A DNA stretch of 64,000 nt from Pseudooceanicola sediminis (GCF_003575965.1 NZ_QWJJ01000001.1:186001-250000), one strand, 5' to 3'. Shown: positions 1 to 8,938, counted from the first letter of the stretch. The notes: generated from the letters alone by a model not told the origin. Numbers and translations are program-made.

Positions 1-51
1 AGGGCAGACTTGTCAAGCCCTGCAGGACCGCACGGCCCCGCCAATGCGCCC

Positions 52-966
52 TCACAATTCCTCACCCGTCATGAGCGAGGAAATCGACAACCCGAGCGCG
101 CGGTAGATGTCATTGTACAACACGCCGAAGCTGTCGAACAGAACCTGGTTCAGCAGCGTCCCCGCATCGGTTTGCGAAAGATCGACATAGGCCTCCAGGT
201 CCGAACGCGCCACATCCCCGTAGGCGTGAAACAGGTACCCACGCAGCCAGCGCGCGGACTCCTCTCGCGTTGCCTCTTCCTGCTCCCAGACATCCGACAG
301 GATCTGCCGGTCGTCGACGTCGTAACCGCCGCCGTCCACCAACCCGAGGTAAAAGTTGTAATTGGCCGTCAGGGCGCCGCTCACGTTCCGCTCGATCAGG
401 TCGTTCGCCGCGATATATGCCTCGACCAGCTTCGCAAGCTCGGGGTCAGCCCCTGCGATCTCGGGTGCACGCGCCTCCGCCTCGGTCTCGACGGTGTTAT
501 CCAGAAAGGCCCGCCGCGCCGTCAGTTCGGCGGCAACAAGGCGGGGTCCGGGACCGTCGCGGAAAAACCTGATCAGTTGCGTCATTTCCTGGTCGGAGGC
601 CAGATCCAGCAGGCCGCTCACAAAGGCCTCGCGCATGATCTCGTCCATCGCGGACACGTCATAGATTCGCTGCACCACCGCATCAAACCCAAGCGCGACA
701 CGGTTCGGAAAGTATTCCTCGCCCATGTCAGCGCCCAGTTTCAGACCTTCCTCGCGCATCACGCCCAAAAGGTCCGGCATCGCCATCAGGTCATAGAGCG
801 TCTCTGCCCGCCCCGCCCCGGGGCCGTCGGTCCGCGCCTGCGCGCCGGCCGGCATCACCCACATCAGCGATACCATCATCAGCAGTGTCAGAGGCCGCGC
901 AAACATCCGGCGCACGGCCCCCCGCCCGCTGACTGTCGCGCCCCTGCCGGCCGCGGCCCATGTCAT
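52..966 (-). CDS. Secreted DUF2059-type protein
   Basis: 304-residue protein with an N-terminal basic stretch followed by a hydrophobic segment (about residues 20-42, ending PAGAQA), which reads as a Sec signal peptide, so it is probably periplasmic. The rest is helical and acidic and resembles DUF2059-type proteins (segments such as FVSGLLDLASDQEMTQLIRF). It begins 3 nt after the stop of a second, similar secreted protein, so the two form an operon and probably arose by duplication. No catalytic motif is visible and no biochemical function is known to me. The true start may be the internal Met near residue 21, just before the signal sequence. Confidence 0.8.
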   Translation of the reverse strand: MTWAAAGRGATVSGRGAVRRMFARPLTLLMMVSLMWVMPAGAQARTDGPGAGRAETLYDLMAMPDLLGVMREEGLKLGADMGEEYFPNRVALGFDAVVQRIYDVSAMDEIMREAFVSGLLDLASDQEMTQLIRFFRDGPGPRLVAAELTARRAFLDNTVETEAEARAPEIAGADPELAKLVEAYIAANDLIERNVSGALTANYNFYLGLVDGGGYDVDDRQILSDVWEQEEATREESARWLRGYLFHAYGDVARSDLEAYVDLSQTDAGTLLNQVLFDSFGVLYNDIYRALGLSISSLMTGEEL

Positions 967-969
967 CGC

Positions 970-1869
970 CTACAGATCCTGCGACGGCTGAATACCATGC
1001 AGACGCGACGCGACCTCTTCGAACCGGTTCGCCATGATCTCGTACTGAACGGCATTCATCAGTTCATAGACCCTCTGCATTCCCGGCTGTTCCAGCGCCT
1101 CGGCATAGGTCGTCAGCTCCTGCGTGGTGAAATCGCGATAGGTGTAGGCCGAATTCGCCAGCGCCTGTGCCTTGTTCGCATCGCGCATCGCCTCGGCCTG
1201 TGTCAGCAGCGATTGCCGCAGCGCCTCGTCATCCACCTTGAACTCGATCACCCCGGCATCCCGCGCCGCAGTCAGGAACCGGAACTGGATCTCGACGATC
1301 GAGCGTTCGGAACTGTCCGAGCTGTCGACAGCGCGGTTCAACCGGTCCAGCACCGCGATCCGATCGGTCTCACCCTCGTTCAGGATGCGATCCAGCTCTG
1401 CCGCGGCGTTCTCCGCCCGGTCGGCGCGCTCCGCCAGGTGCGACGTGTTCTCGGTCTCAACCAGACGCTTTCCCAGCTCGGAACCATAGAAATCCTGCGC
1501 GACCTCGAGGTCTTCCTCGGTGATGGTCTTTTCCAGGATGTCCAGGCCCATGTCCTGCATCGTCTTCACATCGAACACGTCCTTCGTCAGGATCGTCCAG
1601 GTCGTTGCGAAATCCGATCCCTCAAGCCCCAGCATCTGCGGCCCGCCCGCCGCCGACAGCTTGATGCTCTCCAGCGCCACATCGAATCCGGTGACTTGCA
1701 AGAACGCTTCCAGGTCTTCGCGGTTGGCCGCACGCCCGGGCACCGCCATGGCCGCCAGCAGCACCAGCGCGCTCAGCGCCATTGTCAGCGCGGTCGCGGC
1801 GCGTCGCAGTCCCGTCATGGGCACCGCGTGCTGCACCCGTGCCTCTGCCGCCGTATACATCGTCATCAT
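970..1869 (-). CDS. Secreted DUF2059-type protein, paralogue
   Basis: 299-residue protein with a signal-peptide-like N-terminus (MTGLRRAATALTM, then a Leu/Ala/Val-rich core ending VPGRAAN). The mature part is helical, with the DUF2059-like segment ITEEDLEVAQDFYGSELGKR, where the pattern of a short helix followed by FY.S..GK matches this domain family. It is the first gene of a two-gene leftward operon with the paralogue 3 nt downstream. The Met at residue 18 is an equally good start because it sits directly before the signal sequence. The function is unknown; a periplasmic location is inferred from the leader. Confidence 0.8.
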   Translation of the reverse strand: MMTMYTAAEARVQHAVPMTGLRRAATALTMALSALVLLAAMAVPGRAANREDLEAFLQVTGFDVALESIKLSAAGGPQMLGLEGSDFATTWTILTKDVFDVKTMQDMGLDILEKTITEEDLEVAQDFYGSELGKRLVETENTSHLAERADRAENAAAELDRILNEGETDRIAVLDRLNRAVDSSDSSERSIVEIQFRFLTAARDAGVIEFKVDDEALRQSLLTQAEAMRDANKAQALANSAYTYRDFTTQELTTYAEALEQPGMQRVYELMNAVQYEIMANRFEEVASRLHGIQPSQDL

Positions 1870-2064
1870 TTACTCTCCCCGAATGGGCCACATCAACGCC
1901 AGGGCCGCTTTCCTGCACCCGCCCCACCGGCACCTGAACCACAGGCAGGCCACGGGCGCGTCGGCCTCGATTACAGAGCCTAGGGTAAATACATTCCCCC
2001 GCAATGCAAAACGCCTCTTGCACCCTCAGCCAATCGTGTTTAAACGGCGCTCCACGATCCCCGC

Positions 2065-2154
2065 GGAGAGGTGCCGGAGTGGTCGAACGGGGCGGTCTCG
2101 AAAACCGTTGAGCGTGCAAGCGTTCCCAGGGTTCGAATCCCTGTCTCTCCGCCA
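2065..2154 (+). tRNA. tRNA-Ser (CGA)
   Basis: A full class II tRNA can be folded by eye. The acceptor arm GGAGAGG pairs with TCTCTCC (last pair G-T), followed by discriminator G and an encoded CCA (2152-2154). The D arm contains GCCGGAGTGGTCGAACGG, the anticodon loop is CTCGAAA with anticodon CGA at 2099-2101, a long variable arm (GAGCGTGCAAGCGTTC region) is typical of tRNA-Ser, and the T arm contains GGTTCGAATCC. It reads UCG codons. A terminator hairpin follows directly. Confidence 0.96.
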
Positions 2155-2180
2155 CTTTCCTCATTGAGGAAAGTTCTTTC
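2155..2180 (+). terminator. Terminator of tRNA-Ser
   Basis: CTTTCCTCA and TGAGGAAAG form an inverted repeat directly after the CCA end, followed by TTCTTTC. The loop is very small, so the actual stem is probably 7-8 bp. Position directly behind the tRNA supports a terminator. Confidence 0.6.
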
Positions 2181-2468
2181 AAGAAAATCAGTCGCTTGGC
2201 CTTATCCCCTGTGGGGGAGCCAACCGGTTGATTTCCTGAAGATCGGCTTTCATTTCACTGATCCCGACCGGACATCAGCCTTCTCGGCATCAGAACCGAT
2301 GCGCGCCGCTGCGCCGGGCGCCGGCGTTTTCTGGCCGACGCGCTGCCACTACGCTGCCCGGATCCGCGCCACAGCCCACCCGTCACATCACGCGGCCATC
2401 AATACTTCGGGATAACGCCGCACAGACAGGCGTGACGGGCCCGTCACAGCCGCTCATCGCAGGCCCCC

Positions 2469-3479
2469 TCAGCGGCGCTCGGCCGCCATGGTTGCCGCAT
2501 GACGCAGCGCCAGCATCATTGACGCGGGATCAGCCACGCCCTGCCCGGCAATGTCGAAGGCCGTGCCATGGTCGGGCGAGGTACGCACGAAGGGCAGGCC
2601 CAGCGTGATATTCACCCCCTGCTCCAATCCGAGGTATTTCACCGGAATCAGCCCCTGGTCGTGGTATTGCGCCACCACCACGTCGAACTGGCCCTTGCGG
2701 GCCTGCATGAAAACGGTATCGCCGGGCCAGGGTCCGCTGACGTCCATTCCCTCGGCTCGCGCTGCCGCGATGGCTGGCGCGATGATCTCGATCTCTTCCC
2801 GCCCGAACAACCCGCCTTCGCCCGCATGTGGGTTCAGGCCGGCCACGGCGATGCGCGGCGCGGCGATTCCGAAGGCCTGGCATCCCTGGTGCGCCAGCCG
2901 GATTGCGCGCATGTTCGCATCATGGTTCGCCATTCCGATGGCATCGCGCAACGACACGTGGATCGTCACAAGCACGGTTCGGATCACGTCATTGGCCAGC
3001 ATCATCGCCACTTCGACACCACCGGCATAGTGCGCCAGCATCTCTGTGTGGCCCGGAAACGGAACCCCTGCGGCAGACAATGCCTCCTTGTGGATGGGCG
3101 CGGTCACGATGCCCCCCACCTGGCCCGCCATCGCCGCGTCGATGGCCGCCCGGATCGCACCGAAGGCCGCCTGCCCGGCGTCCTGCGACACGGCACCATA
3201 AGGCACCGGCGTGACCATCGCCGCGCCGGTTTCGACCAACCGCAGATGCCGCCCGGACAGGGCCGGCTCCTCCGGGTGCGAAACGATCTGAAGGACATGA
3301 TCCGGTGCCACCAGCGCGCGTGCCCGCTCGGCCACGACGTGCGGCCCGTACAGGACGCAATCCGGTGCATCCGGCGCGATCACCGCGCGCAGGGCAATTT
3401 CAGGTCCGATCCCGGCGGGATCGCCAAGGGTCACGGCAAGCGGGGCTGGGCGGTTGTCTGCTATCATGCGCCGCACCAT
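2469..3479 (-). CDS. pdxA: 4-hydroxythreonine-4-phosphate dehydrogenase
   Basis: 336 residues, the usual PdxA length. PdxA oxidises 4-phosphohydroxy-L-threonine in the DXP-dependent pyridoxal phosphate pathway. Family marks: N-terminal AVTLGDPAGIGPEI, HTEMLAHYAG, the metal/substrate His regions VTIHVSLRDA and YHDQGLIPVKYLG, and the C-terminal TSPDHGTAFDIAG. The Met at residue 5 (3467) is an alternative start; neither start has a strong ribosome site. It lies 42 nt after rlmE on the same strand. In many proteobacteria pdxA sits between surA and rsmA; in this window that slot is empty, so the gene appears relocated. Confidence 0.95.
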   Translation of the reverse strand: MVRRMIADNRPAPLAVTLGDPAGIGPEIALRAVIAPDAPDCVLYGPHVVAERARALVAPDHVLQIVSHPEEPALSGRHLRLVETGAAMVTPVPYGAVSQDAGQAAFGAIRAAIDAAMAGQVGGIVTAPIHKEALSAAGVPFPGHTEMLAHYAGGVEVAMMLANDVIRTVLVTIHVSLRDAIGMANHDANMRAIRLAHQGCQAFGIAAPRIAVAGLNPHAGEGGLFGREEIEIIAPAIAAARAEGMDVSGPWPGDTVFMQARKGQFDVVVAQYHDQGLIPVKYLGLEQGVNITLGLPFVRTSPDHGTAFDIAGQGVADPASMMLALRHAATMAAERR

Positions 3480-3521
3480 ACTCGCTCGCCGCGCGGCGAA
3501 AAGCCCCTTCGGCGCTGTCGC

Positions 3522-4256
3522 TCAGCTCTCGTCGTCGGCGCGTCCGCGAAACCCGGTGGCCACGACGAACTTCTCGGACGAATCCGACCGCGACGACGGC
3601 GGCTTCATGTTGGCAACCTTGGTGAATTTCTGTTTCAGCAGCTTTTGCAACTCGCCCTCGGCGCCACCGGCCAGAACCTTGGCGACAAAGGTGCCGCCAT
3701 CCTCCAGAACGTCGAACGCCAGATAGGCCGCGGCCTCGCACAGCGCGATGATGCGCAGGTGGTCGGTCTGCTTGTGCCCCGAGGAAGAGGCCGCCATGTC
3801 GCTCATCACCACGTCGGCGCGCCCGCCCAGCCATTCCTTGACCCGCAGATCGGCGTCATCGCTCATGAAATCCAGCTGATAGACCTCGGCACCGGGAATC
3901 GGGTCGACCTCCTGCAGGTCCACCCCGATGATCTGCCCCACGGCCTTGCCGCTCTTTTCGCCGAGGGCGTTGATCCGGGGCACCGCCACCTGAATCCAGC
4001 CCCCCGGTGCACAGCCCAGATCCAGCACCCGCGCGCCCGGTACCAGAAAGCGGAACTTGTCGTCCAGCTCCATGATCTTGAACGCCGCCCGCCCGCGATA
4101 CCCCTCGGCCTTGGCGCGCACGACGTAGGGGTCGTTCAACTGCCGCTGCAACCACCGGGTCGAAGACAGCGTGCGCCCGCGCGCGGTCTTGACCTTGACG
4201 GTCAGATCCCGCTGACCCCGCCCCGAGGTATTCTTTCCGGTAGGTTTCTTCACCAC
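3522..4256 (-). CDS. rlmE: 23S rRNA 2'-O-ribose U2552 methyltransferase (RlmE/FtsJ)
   Basis: 244 residues from the chosen GTG start. RlmE methylates the 2'-OH of U2552 in 23S rRNA at a late stage of 50S assembly. Visible marks: SAM motif [16 protein letters not shown], and the K-D-K-E catalytic set (K in [13 protein letters not shown] in [10 protein letters not shown] in [11 protein letters not shown] in [13 protein letters not shown]). The frame stays open to 4325, but the GTG at 4256 has a GAGGA ribosome site 4-5 nt upstream and gives the basic N-terminus expected of the family. It follows a ppx/gppA-family gene, a common alphaproteobacterial pairing. Confidence 0.94.
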   Translation of the reverse strand: MVKKPTGKNTSGRGQRDLTVKVKTARGRTLSSTRWLQRQLNDPYVVRAKAEGYRGRAAFKIMELDDKFRFLVPGARVLDLGCAPGGWIQVAVPRINALGEKSGKAVGQIIGVDLQEVDPIPGAEVYQLDFMSDDADLRVKEWLGGRADVVMSDMAASSSGHKQTDHLRIIALCEAAAYLAFDVLEDGGTFVAKVLAGGAEGELQKLLKQKFTKVANMKPPSSRSDSSEKFVVATGFRGRADDES

Positions 4257-4360
4257 GGCATCCTCGTCATCTTGTCCTAAACCCTTCGGAAGGGCCGCGC
4301 ATCGCACGGCAGGGCAATGCCCCAAACTCCAAGCGGCCCCGATAGCGCACTTCCGCCGTC

Positions 4361-5488
4361 TCAGAAAGGCCCATCCTCCAAAACCCCGTCCGCCGACATC
4401 TGTGCATAGAGCAGCCCTTCGCGCAGACCACGGTCCGCAACGCTCAGCCGGTCCGTGGGCCAGCAGCGCAGCAGCGCCTGCAGGATGGCCGAACCGGACA
4501 TGATCAGCGCCTGGCGATCCTGGCCGATGCGCGGATCACGGCGGCGTCCCTCCTGCCCCAGCTCCAGGTAGCCCCGGATCACCTTGTCGATCTGATCCGA
4601 TGTCATGCGCAGCCCGTCGACCTTGGTGCGGTCGTAACGCTTCAGCCCCAGATGGCTCGCCGCGACGGTCGTGACGGTGCCGCTGGTGCCGACGATCTGA
4701 AACCCCTCGCGGGCCTGCTCGTCCTTGTAGGGCGCGAATTCCGCCAGGCTCTCCTCGAAAAACCACGACATCAGCGCAAAGCGCGCCGAATCGTCCTCGA
4801 CGTCGCGAAACTGGTCGCGCAGCGTCGCCACGCCCAGCGGTACCGAAATCCAGTCCACCACCTTTGCGGCGGGAAACGGGCTCTCGGCGGGGTGGAAACC
4901 AGCGTGCAGGCGCATGATGGCGCGCGGACGCTCGCGGTGCGGCACACTGGTCAGATCGATCCAGACCAGTTCGGTCGACCCACCCCCGATATCCACCACC
5001 AGCAGTTGGTCGGTACGCGTGCTGACCAGCGGCGCACAGGAAATCACCGCCAGACGCGCTTCTTCCTCCGGCTCGATGATTTCCAGCTTCAGCCCGGTCT
5101 CGCGCCGCACCTGCTGGATGAATCCCGCACCATTGGTCGCACGCCGACAGGCTTCGGTCGCCACCAGCCGCATCCGCGTCACCCTGTGTCGCTTCAGCTT
5201 CTGCTGACAAATCCGCATCGCCTGGATGGTCCGTGCCATCGACGATCGAGACAGCCTCCCCGATTGCTCCAGCCCGGACCCGAGCTGAACCGACTTCGAA
5301 AAGCTGTCGACCACATGAAACTGGCTGCCCTTGGGCTGGGCAATCAACATGCGGCAACTGTTCGTTCCCAGATCCAGCGCAGCATAAAGCTCCGACGGAT
5401 CAGGGGTCTGGGGCGCGGGGCTTTCGACCGGCTTCGGGAATGCGCCCGCACCTTTGGGACGCCTGGGCGCCATGGTCGCGCCCTCCAT
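4361..5488 (-). CDS. Ppx/GppA-family exopolyphosphatase
   Basis: 375 residues. Members cleave inorganic polyphosphate or pppGpp. Phosphate-binding loops of the actin-like ATPase fold are present: [15 protein letters not shown] near residue 36 and [15 protein letters not shown] near residue 165, plus the later [12 protein letters not shown] loop. It lacks the C-terminal HD-like part of the long E. coli enzymes, as is usual for alphaproteobacterial members. The N-terminus is Pro-rich and variable. It is the first gene of a leftward cluster with rlmE. Sequence alone does not separate polyphosphatase from pppGpp hydrolase activity. Confidence 0.9.
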   Translation of the reverse strand: MEGATMAPRRPKGAGAFPKPVESPAPQTPDPSELYAALDLGTNSCRMLIAQPKGSQFHVVDSFSKSVQLGSGLEQSGRLSRSSMARTIQAMRICQQKLKRHRVTRMRLVATEACRRATNGAGFIQQVRRETGLKLEIIEPEEEARLAVISCAPLVSTRTDQLLVVDIGGGSTELVWIDLTSVPHRERPRAIMRLHAGFHPAESPFPAAKVVDWISVPLGVATLRDQFRDVEDDSARFALMSWFFEESLAEFAPYKDEQAREGFQIVGTSGTVTTVAASHLGLKRYDRTKVDGLRMTSDQIDKVIRGYLELGQEGRRRDPRIGQDRQALIMSGSAILQALLRCWPTDRLSVADRGLREGLLYAQMSADGVLEDGPF

Positions 5489-5653
5489 ATATCGTGTTGT
5501 CTATCAAACTAAACCTTCGACACCCACCGTGCAAGGCGCTTCACGCAGATGCCATCCGGCACCGCTTGCGCAGGCTGCGCCGATCTGGTGACTATGTGCC
5601 CCGAACACCCCCGGTCCCGGCCCCTGCCCGGCCCCGCAAAAGGAACCACCATC

Positions 5654-5950
5654 ATGCCCGACGTCACCATCGTCTATTGGCGCGACATTCCCGCCCAGGT
5701 CATCGTCGGCAAGGGCCGCCGCGCCTCCAAGGCCGTCCTGCCGGAACGTTTCGAACAGGCCATCGACCGCGCCGCGATGAAGACCGGCGCGGCGGAAACC
5801 GACGCCTACCTGGCTGAATGGCGCAAGGGCGACCCCTATCCTGTCGAAGGTGACGCGCAAGAGGTCGCTTCCAGCGAAATCGCCCGCCTCGATGCAGAGT
5901 ACGATCAGGACAGGCTGAAGACCCTGATCGCCGGTGACGGCTGGGCCTGA
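5654..5950 (+). CDS. Small Virulence_fact-family protein
   Basis: 98-residue protein starting MPDVTIVYWRDIPAQVIVG, matching the short conserved family annotated as virulence factor (PF13769-like; identification from memory of the pattern). The name is historical: no toxin or adhesin feature is visible and there is no signal peptide. ATG 5654 has AAGGAA about 8 nt upstream. It is followed 48 nt later by an MTHFR-family gene and then a methyltetrahydrofolate methyltransferase gene. That context suggests a role in one-carbon or methyl-group metabolism rather than virulence, which is inference. Confidence 0.8.
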   Translation: MPDVTIVYWRDIPAQVIVGKGRRASKAVLPERFEQAIDRAAMKTGAAETDAYLAEWRKGDPYPVEGDAQEVASSEIARLDAEYDQDRLKTLIAGDGWA

Positions 5951-5998
5951 GGTCCCCCTCAGCGGGTTTACCCGCCCGGTTATCGGAGATCCGTTCGC

Positions 5999-6928
5999 AT
6001 GAGCCTGCTTCCCTTCCGCCGCAAATCGGCCTCGTCCGACACCGCAGTCCCGGTTCTGGACGGCATCCTGGCGGGGTACTCGATCGAGGTCATGCCCCGT
6101 ACCGCGGAAAAGATCTCCGACTTCCGCGCGCTTCTGCCGAAGGGCACCCGCGTCTACATCGCCCATATTGACGGCACCCCGATCGAGGACATGGTCGCAA
6201 CCGCGAAACGGCTGGCCGGCGAAGGCTTCGACGTCATGCCGCACTTTCCCGCGCGCATCATCCGGGACCGGGCCACGCTGGCCGACTGGATCGCGCGCTA
6301 CCAGGGCGAAGCCGACGTGCACCAGGCCCTGTTGCTCGGCGGTGGCGTCTCCACGCCTCACGGTGACTTCGACAACTCGATGCAGCTGATCGAAACCGGT
6401 CTGTTCGACCGCGCGGGTTTCACCCACCTGCATGTCGCCGGTCACCCCGAAGGCAATCGCGACATCGACCCCGACGGCAGCGATGCCATGGTGATGCAGG
6501 CCCTGCACTGGAAACAGGCGTTCAGCAACCGGACCGATGCGCGCATGGCCATGGCGACGCAATTCGCCTTCGAGGCCGCGCCGGTCATCGCATGGGCCGA
6601 ACGGCTCCGCGCCGAAGGGATCACCCTGCCGATCCACCTCGGCATCGCCGGACCCGCCAAGCTGCAAACGCTGATCCGCTTTGCCATTGCCTGTGGGGTC
6701 GGCCCGTCGCTGAAGGTCCTGCAAAAGCGTGCGCTGGACGTGACAAAGCTGTTGCTGCCGTATGAACCGACCGAAATCCTGTCGGACCTCGCCGCGCATC
6801 GCAGCAGCCACCCCGACAGCCTGATCGAACAGATCCACCTGTTTCCCCTCGGTGGCATCAAGATCGCCGCGCAGTTTGCCATCGACCATGGCGGTCCGGC
6901 GACGCTGCCGGCCCTCGCCCAGGCCTGA
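5999..6928 (+). CDS. Methylenetetrahydrofolate reductase family protein
   Basis: 309 residues with the MTHFR TIM-barrel pattern: GYSIEVMPRTAEKISDF at the start (E of the catalytic SxEfxPPK-like strand), DVMPHFPARII, QALLLGGGVSTPHGDF, FTHLHVAGHPEGNRDID (FAD/folate region), ATQFAFEA and LPIHLGIAGPAKL. It is divergent from E. coli MetF and belongs to the subgroup paired with methyltransferases in marine alphaproteobacteria. Such enzymes interconvert CH2-THF and CH3-THF. Its position before the CH3-THF methyltransferase suggests it works oxidatively on methyl groups delivered from methylated compounds. The methionine-synthesis role (MetF) is the alternative. Confidence 0.85.
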   Translation: MSLLPFRRKSASSDTAVPVLDGILAGYSIEVMPRTAEKISDFRALLPKGTRVYIAHIDGTPIEDMVATAKRLAGEGFDVMPHFPARIIRDRATLADWIARYQGEADVHQALLLGGGVSTPHGDFDNSMQLIETGLFDRAGFTHLHVAGHPEGNRDIDPDGSDAMVMQALHWKQAFSNRTDARMAMATQFAFEAAPVIAWAERLRAEGITLPIHLGIAGPAKLQTLIRFAIACGVGPSLKVLQKRALDVTKLLLPYEPTEILSDLAAHRSSHPDSLIEQIHLFPLGGIKIAAQFAIDHGGPATLPALAQA

Positions 6929-6945
6929 CCGCCTACTCCGCCGCC

Positions 6946-6972
6946 ACCGATACCGATACCGATACCGACGTG
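6946..6972 (+). repeat. GATACC hexamer run ending in ATACCGACGT
   Basis: Three head-to-tail GATACC hexamers end in ATACCGACGT at 6962-6971. This is the same 10-mer found in the 11-bp-phased arrays at 7081, 22234, 30835 and 57175. It lies just after the MTHFR-family stop codon and about 120 nt before the array at 7081. Confidence 0.7.
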
Positions 6973-7080
6973 TGCCGCGCCCTCCGGCGCCGCGCAGCCC
7001 GCGCCATCGTTCACCTTTTCATGGGGCCTGATCCCCGATAGGTCTGTTGTTCCGTCGGCGGCTGCGGCGCGACCAGCTTG

Positions 7081-7122
7081 CACCGACACGATACCGACGT
7101 CATACCGACACGGGTACCGACG
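7081..7122 (+). repeat. Phased ACCGAC array A
   Basis: CCGAC occurs at 7083, 7094, 7105 and 7117 (spacing 11, 11, 12), with ATACCGACGT at 7091-7100. It ends 21 nt before the ATG of the methyltetrahydrofolate methyltransferase gene, so it overlaps the promoter or 5' leader. It belongs to the same family as the arrays at 22.2, 30.8 and 57.2 kb. Confidence 0.75.
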
Positions 7123-7142
7123 CTGTTTTTGAAGGATCTTAC

Positions 7143-8099
7143 ATGACCCGCACCGTTCTTGAATCCGCATCCAAGACCGTGACCATCGGCTTTGACGAGC
7201 CCTTCTGCGTCATCGGTGAGCGCATCAATCCCACTGGCCGCAAGAAGCTCGCCGCCGAGCTTGAGGCGGGGGATTACTCCACCGTGGAACTCGACGCCCT
7301 TGCCCAGGTCGCCTGCGGTGCCGCCGTGCTCGATGTGAACGCCGGTGTGGTCTACAACTCCAACCCCAATCCGAATGAAACCGAACCACCGCTGATGCGT
7401 GCGGTTATCGAGCTTGTTCAAGGGCTTGTGGACGTTCCTCTCTGCATCGACAGCTCGGTTCCCGCCGCGCTTGAGGCCGGTCTCGCCGCCGCGAACGGGC
7501 GCCCTCTCGTCAACTCCGTGACGGGCGAGGAAGAACGCCTTGAGCTGGTGCTGCCGCTGATCAAGAAATACAACGTGCCCGTCGTCGCCATCTCCAACGA
7601 TGATACCGGCATTTCCGAAGATCCCGAGGTGCGGTTTGCCGTCGCCAAGAAGATTGTCGAACGCGCTGCCGATTTCGGTATCCCCGCCCACGACATTGTC
7701 GTCGATCCGCTGGTCATGCCCATCGGCGCCATGGCCACTGCCGGGCACCAAGTCTTTGCCCTGGTTCGGAAATTGCGCGAGGAACTGGGTGTGAACACGA
7801 CCTGTGGTGCCTCCAACATCTCCTTCGGCCTGCCGAATCGTCATGGCGTCAATGCCGCCTTCCTGCCGATGGCGATTGCGTCCGGCATGACCTCGGCCAT
7901 CATGAATCCGCTGCGTCAGCCAGAGATGGAGGCAGTCAAGGCCGCCAACCTGCTGATGAACAACGATGCCAATGGCGGTGAATGGATCCGCTTTGCCCGC
8001 GTCGTCGATGCCATCAAGGAAGGGGCGACCTTCGAGGAAGCCGCCAAGGCCTCCGCGGCCGCCGGTACGGGGCGCGCCGGGCGTCGTCGCCGTCGCTGA
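7143..8099 (+). CDS. Methyltetrahydrofolate:corrinoid methyltransferase
   Basis: 318 residues, cytosolic pterin-binding TIM barrel (DHPS-like). Motifs: VIGERINPTGRKKL (folate-binding start of the family), GAAVLDVNAGV, PLCIDSSVPAALEAGL, PLVNSVTGEE, DIVVDPLVMPIG and GVNTTCGASNISFGLPNR. The protein ends in a basic GRAGRRRRR tail. Members move a methyl group between methyl-THF and a corrinoid protein. No corrinoid protein, reactivase or MttB-like gene lies nearby, so the partner must be encoded elsewhere. The ATG has GAAGGA 6-7 nt upstream. An 11-bp-phased repeat array precedes it and an intrinsic terminator follows. Confidence 0.9.
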   Translation: MTRTVLESASKTVTIGFDEPFCVIGERINPTGRKKLAAELEAGDYSTVELDALAQVACGAAVLDVNAGVVYNSNPNPNETEPPLMRAVIELVQGLVDVPLCIDSSVPAALEAGLAAANGRPLVNSVTGEEERLELVLPLIKKYNVPVVAISNDDTGISEDPEVRFAVAKKIVERAADFGIPAHDIVVDPLVMPIGAMATAGHQVFALVRKLREELGVNTTCGASNISFGLPNRHGVNAAFLPMAIASGMTSAIMNPLRQPEMEAVKAANLLMNNDANGGEWIRFARVVDAIKEGATFEEAAKASAAAGTGRAGRRRRR

Positions 8100-8148
8100 C
8101 AGCACGCGGATCAGCGCGCAACCTCTTGACAACAATTGATGAAATCCC

Positions 8149-8179
8149 GCCGCGCCCTTTACTGGGGCGCGGCTTTTTT
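8149..8179 (+). terminator. Terminator after the methyltransferase gene
   Basis: A 9-bp GC stem (GCCGCGCCC / GGGCGCGGC) with a 7-nt loop is followed by six T residues, 50 nt after the stop codon. This is a classic intrinsic terminator. Confidence 0.9.
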
Positions 8180-8662
8180 CGGGCTGCTTCGGGGGATCGG
8201 CCGGGTAGTCTCGGCGGCCGTTTCATGTCGCTCGGTTGATCGCTCCAATTGAAGACAAATACAAATCCGGCGCGCCGTGCCGCCGCAGGTCCCGCGTATT
8301 TCCGGCTTTGGATCATGCTTCGAGATCGACCCCGGCCGACCTCCGGGCAGGCTCCCCCCGGCGATCACCCCTTGCCCAAAATGCGCTCTAGGCCGCTGAT
8401 AATGCACATGAACACAGTGCCCGCGCCGCGCGCACCCTCTGCCAGATGCACCCGCCATGCAGGCCGTCGCGACACCCGCCAGGGACGGCCCTCGCACCCC
8501 TCGCCCGCATCCCCCGTCGGCGCGCATTGTTCAAAATACAGATAAACCCTCGGGCGGCGTAACTTCGTCTTAACGGCCCCGGTTCTATCACCGCTCTAAC
8601 GCAATGGAACGATGGGAGTCCGGCATGTATTTGCTCCGCCCGCTTGCCACAGGCAGGTGGCC
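8180..8662. other. Intergenic region before the chemotaxis operon
   Basis: About 480 nt without a supportable gene. It should hold the promoter of the chemotaxis operon, but I cannot point to a convincing -35/-10 pair. A locally AT-richer part (8525-8600) is the most likely promoter zone. Open frames here lack a ribosome site and have no recognisable product. Confidence 0.4.
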
Positions 8663-8938
8663 ATGACCGAGCCACTGGTCCTACAACAAAAGCTGGATCT
8701 TCCAGCCGCAGCACCACTGGCAGAAGAGCTCAAGGCGCGCCTCAATGGCGATGTCGTGATCGATGCCGGTCAGGTTACGCATATTGGCGCCTTGTGTCTG
8801 CAGGTTCTGCTTGCCGCTGCGACGTCGCTGAAGGCGGCAGATCACAGCATGAGTTTGACCAACGTGAATGATCGCCTGGTCGAACAACTGGCCCAGATGG
8901 GCTTTTCCCCCGAAACCGTGGCGGAGGGCCGGGTATGA
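8663..8938 (+). CDS. STAS-domain protein heading the chemotaxis operon
   Basis: 91 residues forming a single STAS domain (beta strand VVIDAGQVTHIGALCLQVLL, then SLTNVNDRLVEQLAQMG). Classical anti-anti-sigma STAS proteins have a phosphorylatable Ser in the DSSG loop; the equivalent loop here is IGALC (residues 41-45) and carries no Ser or Thr. ATG 8663 has AGGTGG just upstream. The stop overlaps the cheY start (ATGA). A small protein at this position recalls cheS of Sinorhizobium, where CheS aids dephosphorylation of the sink regulator CheY1. That parallel is positional inference, not homology shown here. Confidence 0.85.
   Translation: MTEPLVLQQKLDLPAAAPLAEELKARLNGDVVIDAGQVTHIGALCLQVLLAAATSLKAADHSMSLTNVNDRLVEQLAQMGFSPETVAEGRV

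Noticed and set aside
10-1983. 657-codon open frame on the + strand opposite the DUF2059 genes
   Set aside because: High-GC shadow frame: no family resemblance, Arg/His/Gln-rich composition, and the opposite strand carries two good secreted proteins with an operon arrangement.
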